The notes beneath the pieces were generated by a model. It had not been told where the DNA came from. It worked only from the letters and a program-made list of their open reading frames with translations, and did no database searches. From positions 1,116,001 through 1,180,000 of the forward strand of contig NZ_RJJY01000001.1 in the NCBI RefSeq assembly GCF_003751085.1: a stretch of DNA of 64,000 bases, read 5' to 3'. Below, piece after piece: positions 1 to 7,855 of this stretch. The stretch comes from Micromonospora sp. Llam0. Its GTDB lineage: Bacteria > Actinomycetota > Actinomycetes > Mycobacteriales > Micromonosporaceae. Numbering within the stretch: position 1 is the first letter of the stretch; each line of letters opens with the position of its first letter. A program made the position numbers and the translations under genes.

Positions 1-1616
1 CCCTGGAAGCGGCGTTCGGCATCGAACCGGCGTACGACTATCCGCTGTCGCGGGCCGACGCGCAGGCCCTCGCCGACCACTTCGTCGACGTCTACGCCCC
101 GGCCCGCAGTGCCCGCAACAACCTGCGCGCGTTCGAAGGCTTCATCGTCGACGGCCCCGAGTACCTCACCGTGTTCGACGGCGCCAGCGGGCGGGAGCTG
201 CAGACCGTCCGGTACCAGCCCGGCCGGCACGACGACGGCCTGATGTGGGGCGACTACGCGATGTCGCGCATCGAGCCGGGCAACCGGGTCGACCGGTTCC
301 TCGCCGCGGTGGCCTATCTGGACGGCCGTCGGCCGTCGGCGGTCTTCGCCCGCGGCTACTACACCCGATCCACCCTGGTCGCCTACGACTGGGACGGGCG
401 CCGGCTCACCGAGCGGTGGTACGTCGACAGCGGCTGGACGCCGATGACCAACCCGTTCGACGACTCGCCGCACGGCCGCGACGGCACCGACGACGAGTTC
501 GCCACCATCACCACCCAGGGGCAGCACTCGATCAGCGCGGCCGACGTCGACGGCGACGGCCGGCACGAGATCGTCTACGGTGCGGCCACCATCGATGACG
601 ACGGGAGCCTGCTGTACAGCGCGTTCGCGCAGCTGCCACCGGGCAGCGCGGCACCGGGCACGATGGCCCGGCTCGGTCACGGTGACGCCATGCACGTCAC
701 CGACATCGACCCGCACCGCCCCGGCCTGGAGGCGTACCTGGTCTTCGAGGGCGGGCGGTGGGCGCCGTACGGGCACGGCCTGCTCGACGCCGCCACCGGT
801 GAGGTGATCTTCGGCGCGTACTCCGGAGTGGACACCGGCCGGGGAATGGTCGGGGACGTCGACCCGGAGCGCCCCGGCCACGAGGTGTGGGCGGTCAGCG
901 GACTCGGTCTGCACACCGCCACCGGCGAGCCGCTCGGCCCGCAGATCCCCGGCACCAACATGAGCATCCGGTGGGCGGCCGACGGCACCACCCAGATCGT
1001 CGACGGCGCCATCGACCAGACCCCGACGATCGACGACTGGCGCCGGGGTCGGCTGCTCACCGCCGAGGGCACCCGGACCAACAACCACACCAAGGGCAAC
1101 CCGGGCCTGGTCGCCGACGTTTTCGGCGACTGGCGGGAGGAGTTGTTGCTACGGACGGTCGACAGCACCGCGATCCGGATCCACCTGAGCACCGAGGTGA
1201 CCGACCGCAAGATGTACACCCTGATGCACGACCCGCAGTACCGCGCCGAGGTGGCCCGCCAGCAGACCACCTACAACCAGCCGTCGTACCCCGGCTTCTA
1301 CCTGGCCGCCGACACCGACTTCGGCCAGGTGCCGGTGCCGGATCTCTGGGCACCGGGCAGCCTGCCCGCGCTGCGGACCGCGTACGACGGATTCCGCCGC
1401 GACGGCGCGATCACCGGACCGGTCACCCACCGGCTGTCCGCCGCGCTGCATCAGGCGCAGTGGCACCTCGACCGGGGCCGCACCGGCCAGGCGACGCGGG
1501 CCCTGCAACGCTTCGTGCACCATCTGGCGCATCCGCACCGGCGCGACCGGGTCGACGCGACGGCGCAGGCCGCGCTGACCCACCAGGCCCGGACCGTCCT
1601 CGGCATGCTCGGCTGA
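1..1616 (+). CDS. Rhamnogalacturonan lyase, PL11 family (5' end outside the window)
   Basis: The reading frame is open from base 3 and runs to the TGA at 1614-1616, so the N-terminus and signal peptide are missing. The visible protein has the beta-propeller repeats of PL11 (YesW/YesX-type) rhamnogalacturonan lyases, with calcium-binding type DxDGDGxxE loops (ADVDGDGRHEIVYG near base 540) and related MVGDVDPERPG and HVTDIDP turns. Family knowledge: these enzymes cleave the rhamnose-galacturonate backbone of pectin by beta-elimination, outside the cell. After the propeller, about 80 residues form an Ala/His/Arg-rich helical tail (from about base 1370) that looks like a FIVAR-type carbohydrate-associated extension. 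A strong hairpin follows the stop. Family assignment is by recognition of the propeller motifs; substrate detail is inferred. Confidence 0.85.
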   Translation, partial: LEAAFGIEPAYDYPLSRADAQALADHFVDVYAPARSARNNLRAFEGFIVDGPEYLTVFDGASGRELQTVRYQPGRHDDGLMWGDYAMSRIEPGNRVDRFLAAVAYLDGRRPSAVFARGYYTRSTLVAYDWDGRRLTERWYVDSGWTPMTNPFDDSPHGRDGTDDEFATITTQGQHSISAADVDGDGRHEIVYGAATIDDDGSLLYSAFAQLPPGSAAPGTMARLGHGDAMHVTDIDPHRPGLEAYLVFEGGRWAPYGHGLLDAATGEVIFGAYSGVDTGRGMVGDVDPERPGHEVWAVSGLGLHTATGEPLGPQIPGTNMSIRWAADGTTQIVDGAIDQTPTIDDWRRGRLLTAEGTRTNNHTKGNPGLVADVFGDWREELLLRTVDSTAIRIHLSTEVTDRKMYTLMHDPQYRAEVARQQTTYNQPSYPGFYLAADTDFGQVPVPDLWAPGSLPALRTAYDGFRRDGAITGPVTHRLSAALHQAQWHLDRGRTGQATRALQRFVHHLAHPHRRDRVDATAQAALTHQARTVLGMLG

Positions 1617-1642
1617 CCGGACCCCGACTGACCGGAAGCCGG

Positions 1643-1683
1643 CCAGCGGTGCGCGGCGGGGTGAGCCTGTCGCGCACCGCTGG
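1643..1683. terminator. Factor-independent-type hairpin after the PL11 gene
   Basis: Positions 1643-1655 and 1671-1683 form a perfect 13-bp inverted repeat (arm CCAGCGGTGCGCG) with a 15-nt loop. It lies 27 bases after the lyase stop and before the next promoter. There is no T-tract, as is common in high-GC actinomycetes. Confidence 0.6.
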
Positions 1684-1696
1684 TGTCGCCTACCGA

Positions 1697-1702
1697 TAGG
1701 GT
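1697..1702 (+). promoter_or_regulatory. -10 box TAGGGT for a leaderless transcript
   Basis: TAGGGT fits the actinobacterial -10 consensus TANNNT and ends 8 bases before the GTG at 1711. Transcription would start at or next to the start codon, so the mRNA is probably leaderless, and no ribosome-binding site is visible. Inference from spacing only. Confidence 0.45.
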
Positions 1703-1710
1703 CGTCGGTC

Positions 1711-2193
1711 GTGGGAAGACTGTGGCAGGGCGTGACCGCGACGGTGGGCCGGCTGGCCGGTCAACGCGTACCGGCGCAACGGCACCCGACACCGGCGAAG
1801 CTGGCCCGGCGCCGGCAGGTGGCCGCGTTGCAGCGGCGGCAGCTGTCGTACGCCCCCGAGCTGGACGGACACGCTGATCCCGGCGAGATCGTCTGGACCT
1901 GGGTGTCGTACGAGGATGACCCCCGGCAGGGCAAGGACCGCCCGGTCCTGGTGGTGGGCCGGCGCAGCCGCACCCTGTTCGGGCTGATGCTGTCCAGCCA
2001 GTCCGACCGCGACGGGCAGCGGCACTGGCTGTCGCTGGGCACCTGGGGCGACGACGGCCGGCCGAGTTGGATCCGGCTCGACCGGGTGCTCACCATGCGG
2101 GAGGACAGCATCCGGCGTGAGGGTGCCATCCTCGACCGGGGCCGGTTCGACCGGGTGTGTCAGGCGTTGCGTGCCGGTTACGGCTGGTCCTGA
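1711..2193 (+). CDS. PemK/MazF-like toxin-family protein, solitary
   Basis: The 160-residue protein carries the MazF/PemK-type core: PGEIVWTWVSYEDD near residue 60, then GKDRPVLVVGRR, which matches the beta-barrel entry and 'RPvlVi' strand of the family. An N-terminal basic extension of about 50 residues precedes the core. MazF proteins are usually ribosome-independent mRNA endoribonucleases neutralised by a small antitoxin. No antitoxin-sized frame lies directly upstream, where the only features are the lyase terminator and a promoter. The GTG start is chosen because the -10 box at 1697 implies a leaderless message. This lone, extended form is widespread in actinobacteria and may not be a toxin; function is inferred. 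Confidence 0.75.
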   Translation: MGRLWQGVTATVGRLAGQRVPAQRHPTPAKLARRRQVAALQRRQLSYAPELDGHADPGEIVWTWVSYEDDPRQGKDRPVLVVGRRSRTLFGLMLSSQSDRDGQRHWLSLGTWGDDGRPSWIRLDRVLTMREDSIRREGAILDRGRFDRVCQALRAGYGWS

Positions 2194-2322
2194 CCGGGCC
2201 ACCGCCCGTCGGTGACCGGCGACGACGAAGCTTGCCGTCGGGCACAATTCGCCGACACGTCATGATCGTGTGCCCTGCCCGCCGCTCGGCGGTTGCCATG
2301 CTGGCCGGATGGTGACGGCATC

Positions 2323-3606
2323 ATGAGGATCGTTCGGCTGGCGAATTTCATCACCGGCAGCTCCGGTGGGTTACGGACCGCGCTGCGGGAACTCGGCACC
2401 GGCTACCTGGCCGCCGGCCACCAGCCGGTGCTGGTGGTGCCGGGGGCGGCCGACGCGGATGAGGACACCGCGCAGGGGCGGGTGATCACCGTCGCCGGGC
2501 CGGTGGTGCCCGGCACCGGCGGCTACCGGGTGCTGCTCGGCCGTTCCCGGGTACGCCGCCTGCTCACCGAGCTCGCCCCGGACCGGCTGGAGGTCTCCGA
2601 CCGCACCACGCTGCGGTGGACCGGACAGTGGGCGCGGCAGCACGGCGTACCCGCGTTGATGGTCTCCCACGAGACGCTCGACGGCCTGTTGCGGTTGCCG
2701 TTCGGCGTCCGATCCGCCGGCCCGGCGAAGCTGACCGACCGGATCACCGAGCGGATCGCCGACCGGCTCAACGCGGCGACCGCCGCCGCGTACGACCGGG
2801 TGGTGTGCACCACCGAGTGGGCAGCGCGCGAGTTCACCCGCATCGGGGTGGACAACCTGGCCCGGGTGCCGCTCGGGGTGGATCTCGACCAGTTCCATCC
2901 CCGTCGGCACGACGAGGCGGTACGCGAGCGGTACGCGCCCAACGGTGAACTGCTGGTGTTGCACTGCGCCCGGCTGTCCGCCGAGAAGTGCCCGGAGCGG
3001 GTCCTCGCGGCGCTGGCCGCGCTGCGCGACCGGGGCGTACCCGCCGTCGGGGTGATCGTCGGCACCGGCCCTCGTCAGGCGGGTCTGCGCGCACACGCCG
3101 TCGAGGCCGGGCTGACCGTGCACTTCGCCAACTACGTCGGCGATCGCGACGAGGTCGCCCGGCTGCTGGCCAGTGCCGACGTGGTGATCGCACCCGGGCC
3201 GGTGGAGACCTTTGGGCTGGCCGCCCTGGAAGCCCTGGCCAGCGGAACCCCGGTGGTGGTCGCCGCGGAGAGCGCGCTACCGGAGGTGATCGGAGACGCC
3301 GGGCTGGCGGTGGCCGGCGGCGGGCAGGAGTACGCGGACGCGATCTGCGAACTGGCCGGCCGACCGGTGGCGGCGCGCCGCGCGGCGGCCCGTCGCCGGG
3401 CGGAGGGCTTTCCCTGGTCGGCGGCTGTCGACGGCTTTCTCCGCGCCCACCGGGTCGCCGCCGGCGCTGACCAGACTGCCCGCGCTGACCAGTTCGCCGG
3501 CGCTGACCGGACTGCCCGCGCTGCTCGCTCCGGGTTCGAGCCCGAGTCCGGCACCGCGTACGACAGCGCCGGGCGTGGGCATCGATCTGCCCGCGCCCGG
3601 CGCTGA
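2323..3606 (+). CDS. Glycosyltransferase family 4 (GT-B fold)
   Basis: The 427-residue protein starts MRIVRLANF and shows the GT4 layout: an N-terminal Rossmann half with a Gly-rich loop (GSSGGLRTAL), a linker, and a C-terminal nucleotide-sugar half. The C-terminal half has RLSAEKCPERVLAAL, GTGPRQ and the retaining-GT E-x7-E signature in VETFGLAALEALASGTP (bases about 3200-3250). It resembles actinobacterial mannosyltransferases of the PimB/MgtA kind acting on cell-envelope glycolipids, but donor and acceptor cannot be read from sequence. I prefer the ATG at 2323 to the upstream TTG at 2293 because MRIVRLANF is the expected first strand. The last 45 residues are a low-complexity tail built from repeated (A/G)ADQ/ADR-TARA units (3463-3531). 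Confidence 0.8.
   Translation: MRIVRLANFITGSSGGLRTALRELGTGYLAAGHQPVLVVPGAADADEDTAQGRVITVAGPVVPGTGGYRVLLGRSRVRRLLTELAPDRLEVSDRTTLRWTGQWARQHGVPALMVSHETLDGLLRLPFGVRSAGPAKLTDRITERIADRLNAATAAAYDRVVCTTEWAAREFTRIGVDNLARVPLGVDLDQFHPRRHDEAVRERYAPNGELLVLHCARLSAEKCPERVLAALAALRDRGVPAVGVIVGTGPRQAGLRAHAVEAGLTVHFANYVGDRDEVARLLASADVVIAPGPVETFGLAALEALASGTPVVVAAESALPEVIGDAGLAVAGGGQEYADAICELAGRPVAARRAAARRRAEGFPWSAAVDGFLRAHRVAAGADQTARADQFAGADRTARAARSGFEPESGTAYDSAGRGHRSARARR
3463..3531 (+). repeat. Short imperfect tandem repeat in the glycosyltransferase tail
   Basis: Units around GCGCTGACC repeat three to four times, alternating with ACTGCCCGC or AGTTCGCCG spacers. They encode the Ala/Asp/Arg-rich C-terminal tail. 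This is probably a slippage expansion. Confidence 0.5.
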
Positions 3607-3622
3607 TCCGCTGGCGGATCAG
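3603..3622. terminator. Bidirectional hairpin between convergent genes
   Basis: CTGATCCGC (3603-3611) and GCGGATCAG (3614-3622) form a perfect 9-bp inverted repeat. It overlaps the glycosyltransferase stop and lies 4 bases from the stop of the convergent DUF4360 gene. Confidence 0.5.
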
Positions 3623-3626
3623 GTGG

Positions 3627-4277
3627 TCAGCACCTGACCCAGTCCAGGTTGAACAGGGTGTCGACGTTGCCTTCGGTCGTGATCATCGACATGCTGGCCT
3701 GGCCGTTGGAGGTGCCGGCGTCCACTCGCAGCTCGGTGTTGATGTTCAGCACCCGCTGTTGCCCACAGGGGAGGTACAACAGCACCGGTGCGTGATCCGC
3801 GGTGGCCCAGAAGCCGTTGTACGGTCCGCCGAACGTGGCGTCGGTACGGCTGTTGTCGGACGAACCCTGCCAGTAGTAGTTCGTCCGCTGCCGGCCGGTC
3901 GCCCCGCTGGGGATCCGGGCCCTGCCCCGGTAGTCCGCGGTGGCGACCGCGAAGGTCCAGCCGGCCGGCACCTTGACGAGCACACCGAGTTGGCAGTTCT
4001 TCCGGCTGTCCGTCGGGTCGGCCCCGTCACCGACGGTGGCGAGGAAGTCGTAGTAGCGGATCCGGAACCCGGTGTTGTCGGGGTTGGCGACGACCCTGGC
4101 CGTGCCGGGCGCGCAGCCCGAACCGCTGGCGGCCACCACCTCCACGGTGATGTCGCTGTCCGGCACGGCGCTCGACGTCGCCGGAGAGGCATGGGCCGGA
4201 GCGGTCAGGGTCAGCGCGAGAACCGTGCCGAGTGCGGCGAACATTCCGTGTCTCGCGCCGGTGAGGCTTCTTTTCAT
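3627..4277 (-). CDS. Secreted DUF4360-type protein (copy 1)
   Basis: The 216-residue product has a classical signal peptide (MKRSLTGARHGMFAALGTVL, cleavage after AHA) and a mature domain with paired cysteines. It has the DUF4360 pattern seen in secreted actinobacterial and fungal proteins: SGSGCAPGTARVVANPDNTG, then SRKNCQLGVLVKVPAG, TADYRGRARIPSG and a C-terminal LNINTELRV strand. The ATG at 4277 is preceded by GAGGGGA at good spacing; upstream in-frame starts lack both an RBS and the signal peptide. It is homologous to the divergent gene at 4760, so the two are diverged paralogues read from a shared 480-bp intergenic region. The biochemical role of DUF4360 is unknown; the protein is presumably extracellular. 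Confidence 0.8.
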   Translation of the reverse strand: MKRSLTGARHGMFAALGTVLALTLTAPAHASPATSSAVPDSDITVEVVAASGSGCAPGTARVVANPDNTGFRIRYYDFLATVGDGADPTDSRKNCQLGVLVKVPAGWTFAVATADYRGRARIPSGATGRQRTNYYWQGSSDNSRTDATFGGPYNGFWATADHAPVLLYLPCGQQRVLNINTELRVDAGTSNGQASMSMITTEGNVDTLFNLDWVRC

Positions 4278-4759
4278 TCCGTTCCCCTCGGGGTTCAGGT
4301 TATGACGGCTGGGGCACACACGACTTTGCGGAACAACCGCGCCGTTGATCTTTGTCCGCTGGACCCTTTGGATCATGGGGGATTGGGTCCAGGGTTTTTC
4401 GGCGGGGCGTCCTGCGAAAGGATGATAGCGACGAGCATCGATTCATGCAAGCATCTGCCAGAGTCGATGTGTTGATATTGGTTCTGCCCAGGTCGCGTGC
4501 CGTGTGCCCGTTTCGGTGGGATCAACTAGCCGGTCATTGGAGGCAATTGGGTCGACCTTTTGGGATGTTTGTGGATGATTTGCGCGGTTGGTGCGGTCGC
4601 CGCCTGCTCCGCCGACTGGGTCGGGATGGTCGGTGGCGAGACGGCATGCGATCAATTTCTGAAACTCTCCGTGGCAATTAAATTTACGTTGACAACCATC
4701 AATGTCTGTACGTAGATTGTTGCGCACGCATCGTCGCATCACACATCGGAGGAGGTTTC
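4278..4759. other. Divergent intergenic region of the DUF4360 pair, AT-richer than its surroundings
   Basis: No convincing gene is present. The region holds a hairpin at 4359-4392 (CTGGACCC/GGGTCCAG) followed by GGTTTTT on the + strand, and a sigma-A-like promoter at 4689-4718. Base composition from about 4400 to 4740 is clearly less GC-rich than neighbouring coding DNA, as expected for a regulatory region that Lsr2 might bind. Confidence 0.5.
4689..4718 (+). promoter_or_regulatory. Sigma-A-like promoter of DUF4360 copy 2
   Basis: A perfect TTGACA -35 (4689-4694), an 18-bp spacer and TAGATT (-10, 4713-4718) lie 42 bases before the start codon. A strong GGAGGAGG Shine-Dalgarno (4750-4757) follows. 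Confidence 0.65.
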
Positions 4760-5407
4760 ATGCGCAAACTGCTGACGCGTGGCGGCGTGGTGCTTGCGTT
4801 GCTCGCCTCATCGTTGATCTCGGGCGCACCCGCGTCCGCCAAGGGGATCCTGGATGACCCACCGGATGACCATGTCGTGATCGATCTGGTCGCGATGGCG
4901 GGTTCCGGTTGTCGGCCGGGTACCGCCGACGTCGCCGTCTCGCCGGACAACACCGCCTTCACCACCATCTACAGCGACTACCTGGTACAGGCGGGTCCGG
5001 GTATCTCGGTCACCGAAGGTCGCCGGAACTGCCAGCTCAACGTGCTGGTGCACGCGCCGGCGGGCTACACCTTCGCGATCGTGAAGGTGGACTACCGCGG
5101 CTACGGGCTGCTCAGCCCGGGTGCCATCGCCACGCAGCGGGCCAACTACTACTTCCAGGGAATGACTCAGGGCACCTTCAGCAGCCATCCGATTCCGGCT
5201 CCGCTGGACGACAACTGGATGGTGAGCGACGAGGTGCCGATCGCCTCCGTGGTCTGGCATCCGTGTGGCGAGATCCGCAACCTCAACATCAACACCGAGT
5301 TGCGCCTGAGCAAGGGATCGTCGACGGACGTCAGCTTCCTGACCATGGACTCGACGGACGGCAGCATCGAGACGATGTACCACCTGGCCTGGCAGCCCTG
5401 CCCGTGA
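4760..5407 (+). CDS. Secreted DUF4360-type protein (copy 2)
   Basis: The 215-residue product starts with a signal peptide (MRKLLTRGGVVLALLASSL, cleavage near ASA). The DUF4360 core follows: AGSGCRPGTADVAVSPDNTA, GRRNCQLNVLVHAPAG, VDYRGYGLLSPGA, RANYYFQG, HPCGEIRNLNINTELRL. The four cysteines sit at positions equivalent to copy 1, suggesting conserved disulfides. An unusually strong RBS (GGAGGAGG) and a TTGACA-type promoter suggest high expression. The function of DUF4360 is not established; it may be a surface or secreted structural protein. Confidence 0.82.
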   Translation: MRKLLTRGGVVLALLASSLISGAPASAKGILDDPPDDHVVIDLVAMAGSGCRPGTADVAVSPDNTAFTTIYSDYLVQAGPGISVTEGRRNCQLNVLVHAPAGYTFAIVKVDYRGYGLLSPGAIATQRANYYFQGMTQGTFSSHPIPAPLDDNWMVSDEVPIASVVWHPCGEIRNLNINTELRLSKGSSTDVSFLTMDSTDGSIETMYHLAWQPCP

Positions 5408-5427
5408 ACTGACTGACCCCTACCCGA

Positions 5428-5458
5428 CGAGGGTGGCCGGTGTGACCGGCCACCCTCG
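5428..5458. terminator. Strong hairpin after DUF4360 copy 2
   Basis: A perfect 14-bp inverted repeat (5428-5441 with 5445-5458, arm CGAGGGTGGCCGGT) with a 3-nt loop. Outer bases add a second short helix (CCCGAC/GTCGGG). It lies between convergent genes and probably works in both directions. Confidence 0.7.
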
Positions 5459-5479
5459 GTCGGGCACGTCGGCGCCGGC

Positions 5480-6088
5480 CTACCCGGCGACGACCGCAGG
5501 TGTCCGACGCGCAACGTGGACGCCGGGCCTCAGCCGGGCGGCGACCCGGGTCAGAGCCCGGCCACCGGGCCGGGCCGTGACGTGAAAGTGCGAGGCCGTC
5601 GCTGGCGACAGGTCACCGCCCCAGGCCACGGTGCCCTCGCAGTCGGCGAGAATGTCCCGCACGACCGCCTCCTGATGCGGCCACAGCGACTCGCTACCGC
5701 CCAGTGGAAAGGCGGCCGGGTGCAGGGCGATCGCGGTGCCGGAGAGGTAGTTGGACTCGAAGGCGATGCGTGCCGCCCGGTCGGCAGCGTAGCCGGCGAC
5801 GCCGCCGCCTTCGCCGGTGTCGACCGGGCCGATCTCGTAGTGCCAGCGGCGGGCGACGTGCAGCAGCACCACGGCGGTGAGACCGTGACGCAGCGCCACC
5901 GAGGCGGTGGAACCCTCGATCCGGTGGACACCGATGGCAGCCGGATCGATCCGCCAGCCGTTCGCGGACACGCCGTGAATCTCGTTTCGCGCCTCGGCGA
6001 CATCGGTCGCGTGGGCGGCGCCGGTGGGCGTCAGGGCGAACACGCCGGTGCCGACAGCGCCGCCGAGCAGGACACGTCTGCTGATCAT
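5480..6088 (-). CDS. Tat-exported M15 (DD-peptidase)-like protein with degenerate zinc site
   Basis: The 202-residue protein begins MISRRVLLGGAVGTGVFAL, a twin-arginine signal. The body resembles the M15 D-Ala-D-Ala carboxypeptidase / L-Ala-D-Glu endopeptidase fold, with a segment SNYLSGTAIALHP and later VAWGGDLSPATASHFHV. In active M15 enzymes the first motif is SxHxxGxAxD, supplying His and Asp zinc ligands; here these positions are Tyr and Ala. Only the late His region is kept, so catalysis is doubtful and a peptidoglycan-binding role is more likely (inference). The start is set by the signal peptide and a GGAG at suitable spacing. It lies 10 bases downstream of the glycoside-hydrolase-like gene on the same strand, so they form an operon. 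Confidence 0.65.
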   Translation of the reverse strand: MISRRVLLGGAVGTGVFALTPTGAAHATDVAEARNEIHGVSANGWRIDPAAIGVHRIEGSTASVALRHGLTAVVLLHVARRWHYEIGPVDTGEGGGVAGYAADRAARIAFESNYLSGTAIALHPAAFPLGGSESLWPHQEAVVRDILADCEGTVAWGGDLSPATASHFHVTARPGGRALTRVAARLRPGVHVARRTPAVVAG

Positions 6089-6098
6089 GTCGGGCTCC

Positions 6099-7706
6099 TC
6101 ACTCACTGCCGGGTACGAGCGCGGCGACACCCGGATCGGCTCCGTCCCGCCAGACGTCGTGGTCCAGCCCCCAGCCGGGCGCGAACTGGTACTCGCGGAT
6201 CTGGTTGAACGACCAGTTCGCCGGCAGCGGGAAGCCGAGATTGCCGGAGTAGCCCCAGGACATCCCGGAAACCAGCGACCATCGGGCGCCGACCTCCTGC
6301 GAGACGCGGCTGCAGACGTTGCGCGAGCCGTAGACTCCGAACTGGTAGCGGTCGCCCAACTCGGCGAGCGCCGCCCTCACCCCTTGGAAGTACGGCTTGA
6401 CCCCGCTGTCGATGTCGACGTCCAGGGCGTCGAAGTCGACCGCGAAGTAGATGCAGGTACCGGCGGGGATCCGGTGCTCGACGGCCTTCTGATGGGCGAT
6501 CCGGCCCTGGTCGTACCCTTTGGGGTAGGTGAAGTTGACCAGCTGGGTGCCGTTGTACTGGAAGATCGGGAAGAACCGCAGCCCGGCGTCCAGGATGGTC
6601 TGCGGCTCACCGGGCTTGAGTGCCTTGTCCAGGAAGTACGGGTCCGACGGCGGCAGGTGCTCGTCGAGGTACCGCCCGACGATCCGGTAGCCGGCTGCGG
6701 CGAGCTGCTCGCCGCGGGCCGCGGTGATCTCGGTGATGCAGTCGCAGCCGGTGGCGGACCGGCCGGTGTCGCCGCAGGAGACGAGCAGCTGGGCCCAGGT
6801 GGTGTAGTCGTTGGTGCCGCTCTCGGGGATCTGCGAGAAACGCTGGAAGGCGCGCAGCCACGCCAGGTGGGTGGCGGTCTCCACATCGGTGTCGATGTCC
6901 TGCGGGTGGTACGCCAGCGGCAGTTGCGGATCGCCCGGCAGCAGGGTCGGCGAGTTGACGTAGCAGGCCGACCGGAACAGGTACCGAAGATCACCGGTGA
7001 GCCGGCCGGAGCCGACCCCACGCAGCCCGGCCTGGGTACCCGGGCCGAAGTTGCCGTTGATCGAGCCCAGCGGGATGCCGACCTCGTACTGGATGGCCAT
7101 CATCAGCCCTTGCTGCACGTCCCGGGAGTAGATCCCGTCGCAGGGCACCAGGCTCATCGCCGGAATGCCGACGCCGGCCACGTAGCGCGAGTTCAACCGC
7201 TGCTGGATGCCCCGGACGACGCTGTCCCCCTGCGGCACCAGATGGAACTGGTCCATCCGCAGCATCGCCCGCGCGACATGCGGCCACATCGCCCGACGAG
7301 CCGACAGCCCGGCGTACGACAGCCCGGCGTCGGCGTAGAGCTGACTGAACGAATCCTCCGAGTCGGCGGTCCAGATCCCCTGGTCGGTGGCGGCCCAGTA
7401 ACCCTTGCACCACAGCGCGGCGTTGTAGATGCGGACCAGGTTGGTGTTGGTCTCCTCGGCCGGTAGCCGGTTGCGCGTGCGGACCGCGGCGAAGGTGCCG
7501 GGCCCGAAGTTCTGCACCGTCGGCGAGATGCCGAGCTCGTACTGCAGCCCCTGGGTCAGCGACAGCACGGTCGGCCAGCCGGTGCGCCCGTCCTCCGGGC
7601 AACTGAGGTATCCCGGCGCGCCGGCATAGGTGGCGTTGACCCACTGCTGGGCCGCGAGTACATGGCTGTCCGCCAGGCTGGTCCATGGCGTGCCGGAACT
7701 AATCAT
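6099..7706 (-). CDS. Rv2525c-like glycoside-hydrolase-domain (DUF1906) protein with peptidoglycan-binding-type repeats
   Basis: About 535 residues. The N-terminal 330 residues contain two helical repeats of the peptidoglycan-binding kind (LTQGLQYELGISPTVQNFGP and QGLMMAIQYEVGIPLGSING share a Q..L.YE.GI....FGPGT pattern). The C-terminal 210 residues match the DUF1906/Rv2525c TIM-barrel: YRIVGRYLDEHLP, FFPIFQYNG, GTCIYFAVDFDA, YQFGVYGSRNVCSRV, and a terminal DHDVWRD. This fold is related to GH25 lysozymes and is thought to act on the cell wall. I chose the ATG at 7706 because GGGGGA lies 8 bases upstream; an ATG at 7715 is the alternative. No signal peptide is visible despite the likely envelope role. 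It is followed after 10 bases by the M15-like gene. Confidence 0.78.
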   Translation of the reverse strand: MISSGTPWTSLADSHVLAAQQWVNATYAGAPGYLSCPEDGRTGWPTVLSLTQGLQYELGISPTVQNFGPGTFAAVRTRNRLPAEETNTNLVRIYNAALWCKGYWAATDQGIWTADSEDSFSQLYADAGLSYAGLSARRAMWPHVARAMLRMDQFHLVPQGDSVVRGIQQRLNSRYVAGVGIPAMSLVPCDGIYSRDVQQGLMMAIQYEVGIPLGSINGNFGPGTQAGLRGVGSGRLTGDLRYLFRSACYVNSPTLLPGDPQLPLAYHPQDIDTDVETATHLAWLRAFQRFSQIPESGTNDYTTWAQLLVSCGDTGRSATGCDCITEITAARGEQLAAAGYRIVGRYLDEHLPPSDPYFLDKALKPGEPQTILDAGLRFFPIFQYNGTQLVNFTYPKGYDQGRIAHQKAVEHRIPAGTCIYFAVDFDALDVDIDSGVKPYFQGVRAALAELGDRYQFGVYGSRNVCSRVSQEVGARWSLVSGMSWGYSGNLGFPLPANWSFNQIREYQFAPGWGLDHDVWRDGADPGVAALVPGSE

Positions 7707-7855
7707 TTCAGACATCCCCCGCGCTGTCGTCCGATGAAATGGACGATACGGCGCACCGACCGGGTTGTAAATTGTCTGTCGTCGATCAACATTCCGGCCG
7801 GACGTGAGCTGAGGGGGACGGTGCCGGAGCCCCGCCGTGGCGTATCGTCCCGGCC

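Noticed and set aside
1617..1710. Antitoxin gene for the MazF-like protein
   Set aside because: Only 94 bases separate it from the lyase and they contain a terminator and a promoter; no frame of antitoxin size exists there.
4359..4397. Intrinsic terminator on the + strand (8-bp hairpin and GGTTTTT)
   Set aside because: It has the right shape, but no + strand gene lies upstream, the loop is 18 nt and it sits in a divergent promoter region. Chance in an AT-richer stretch is as likely.
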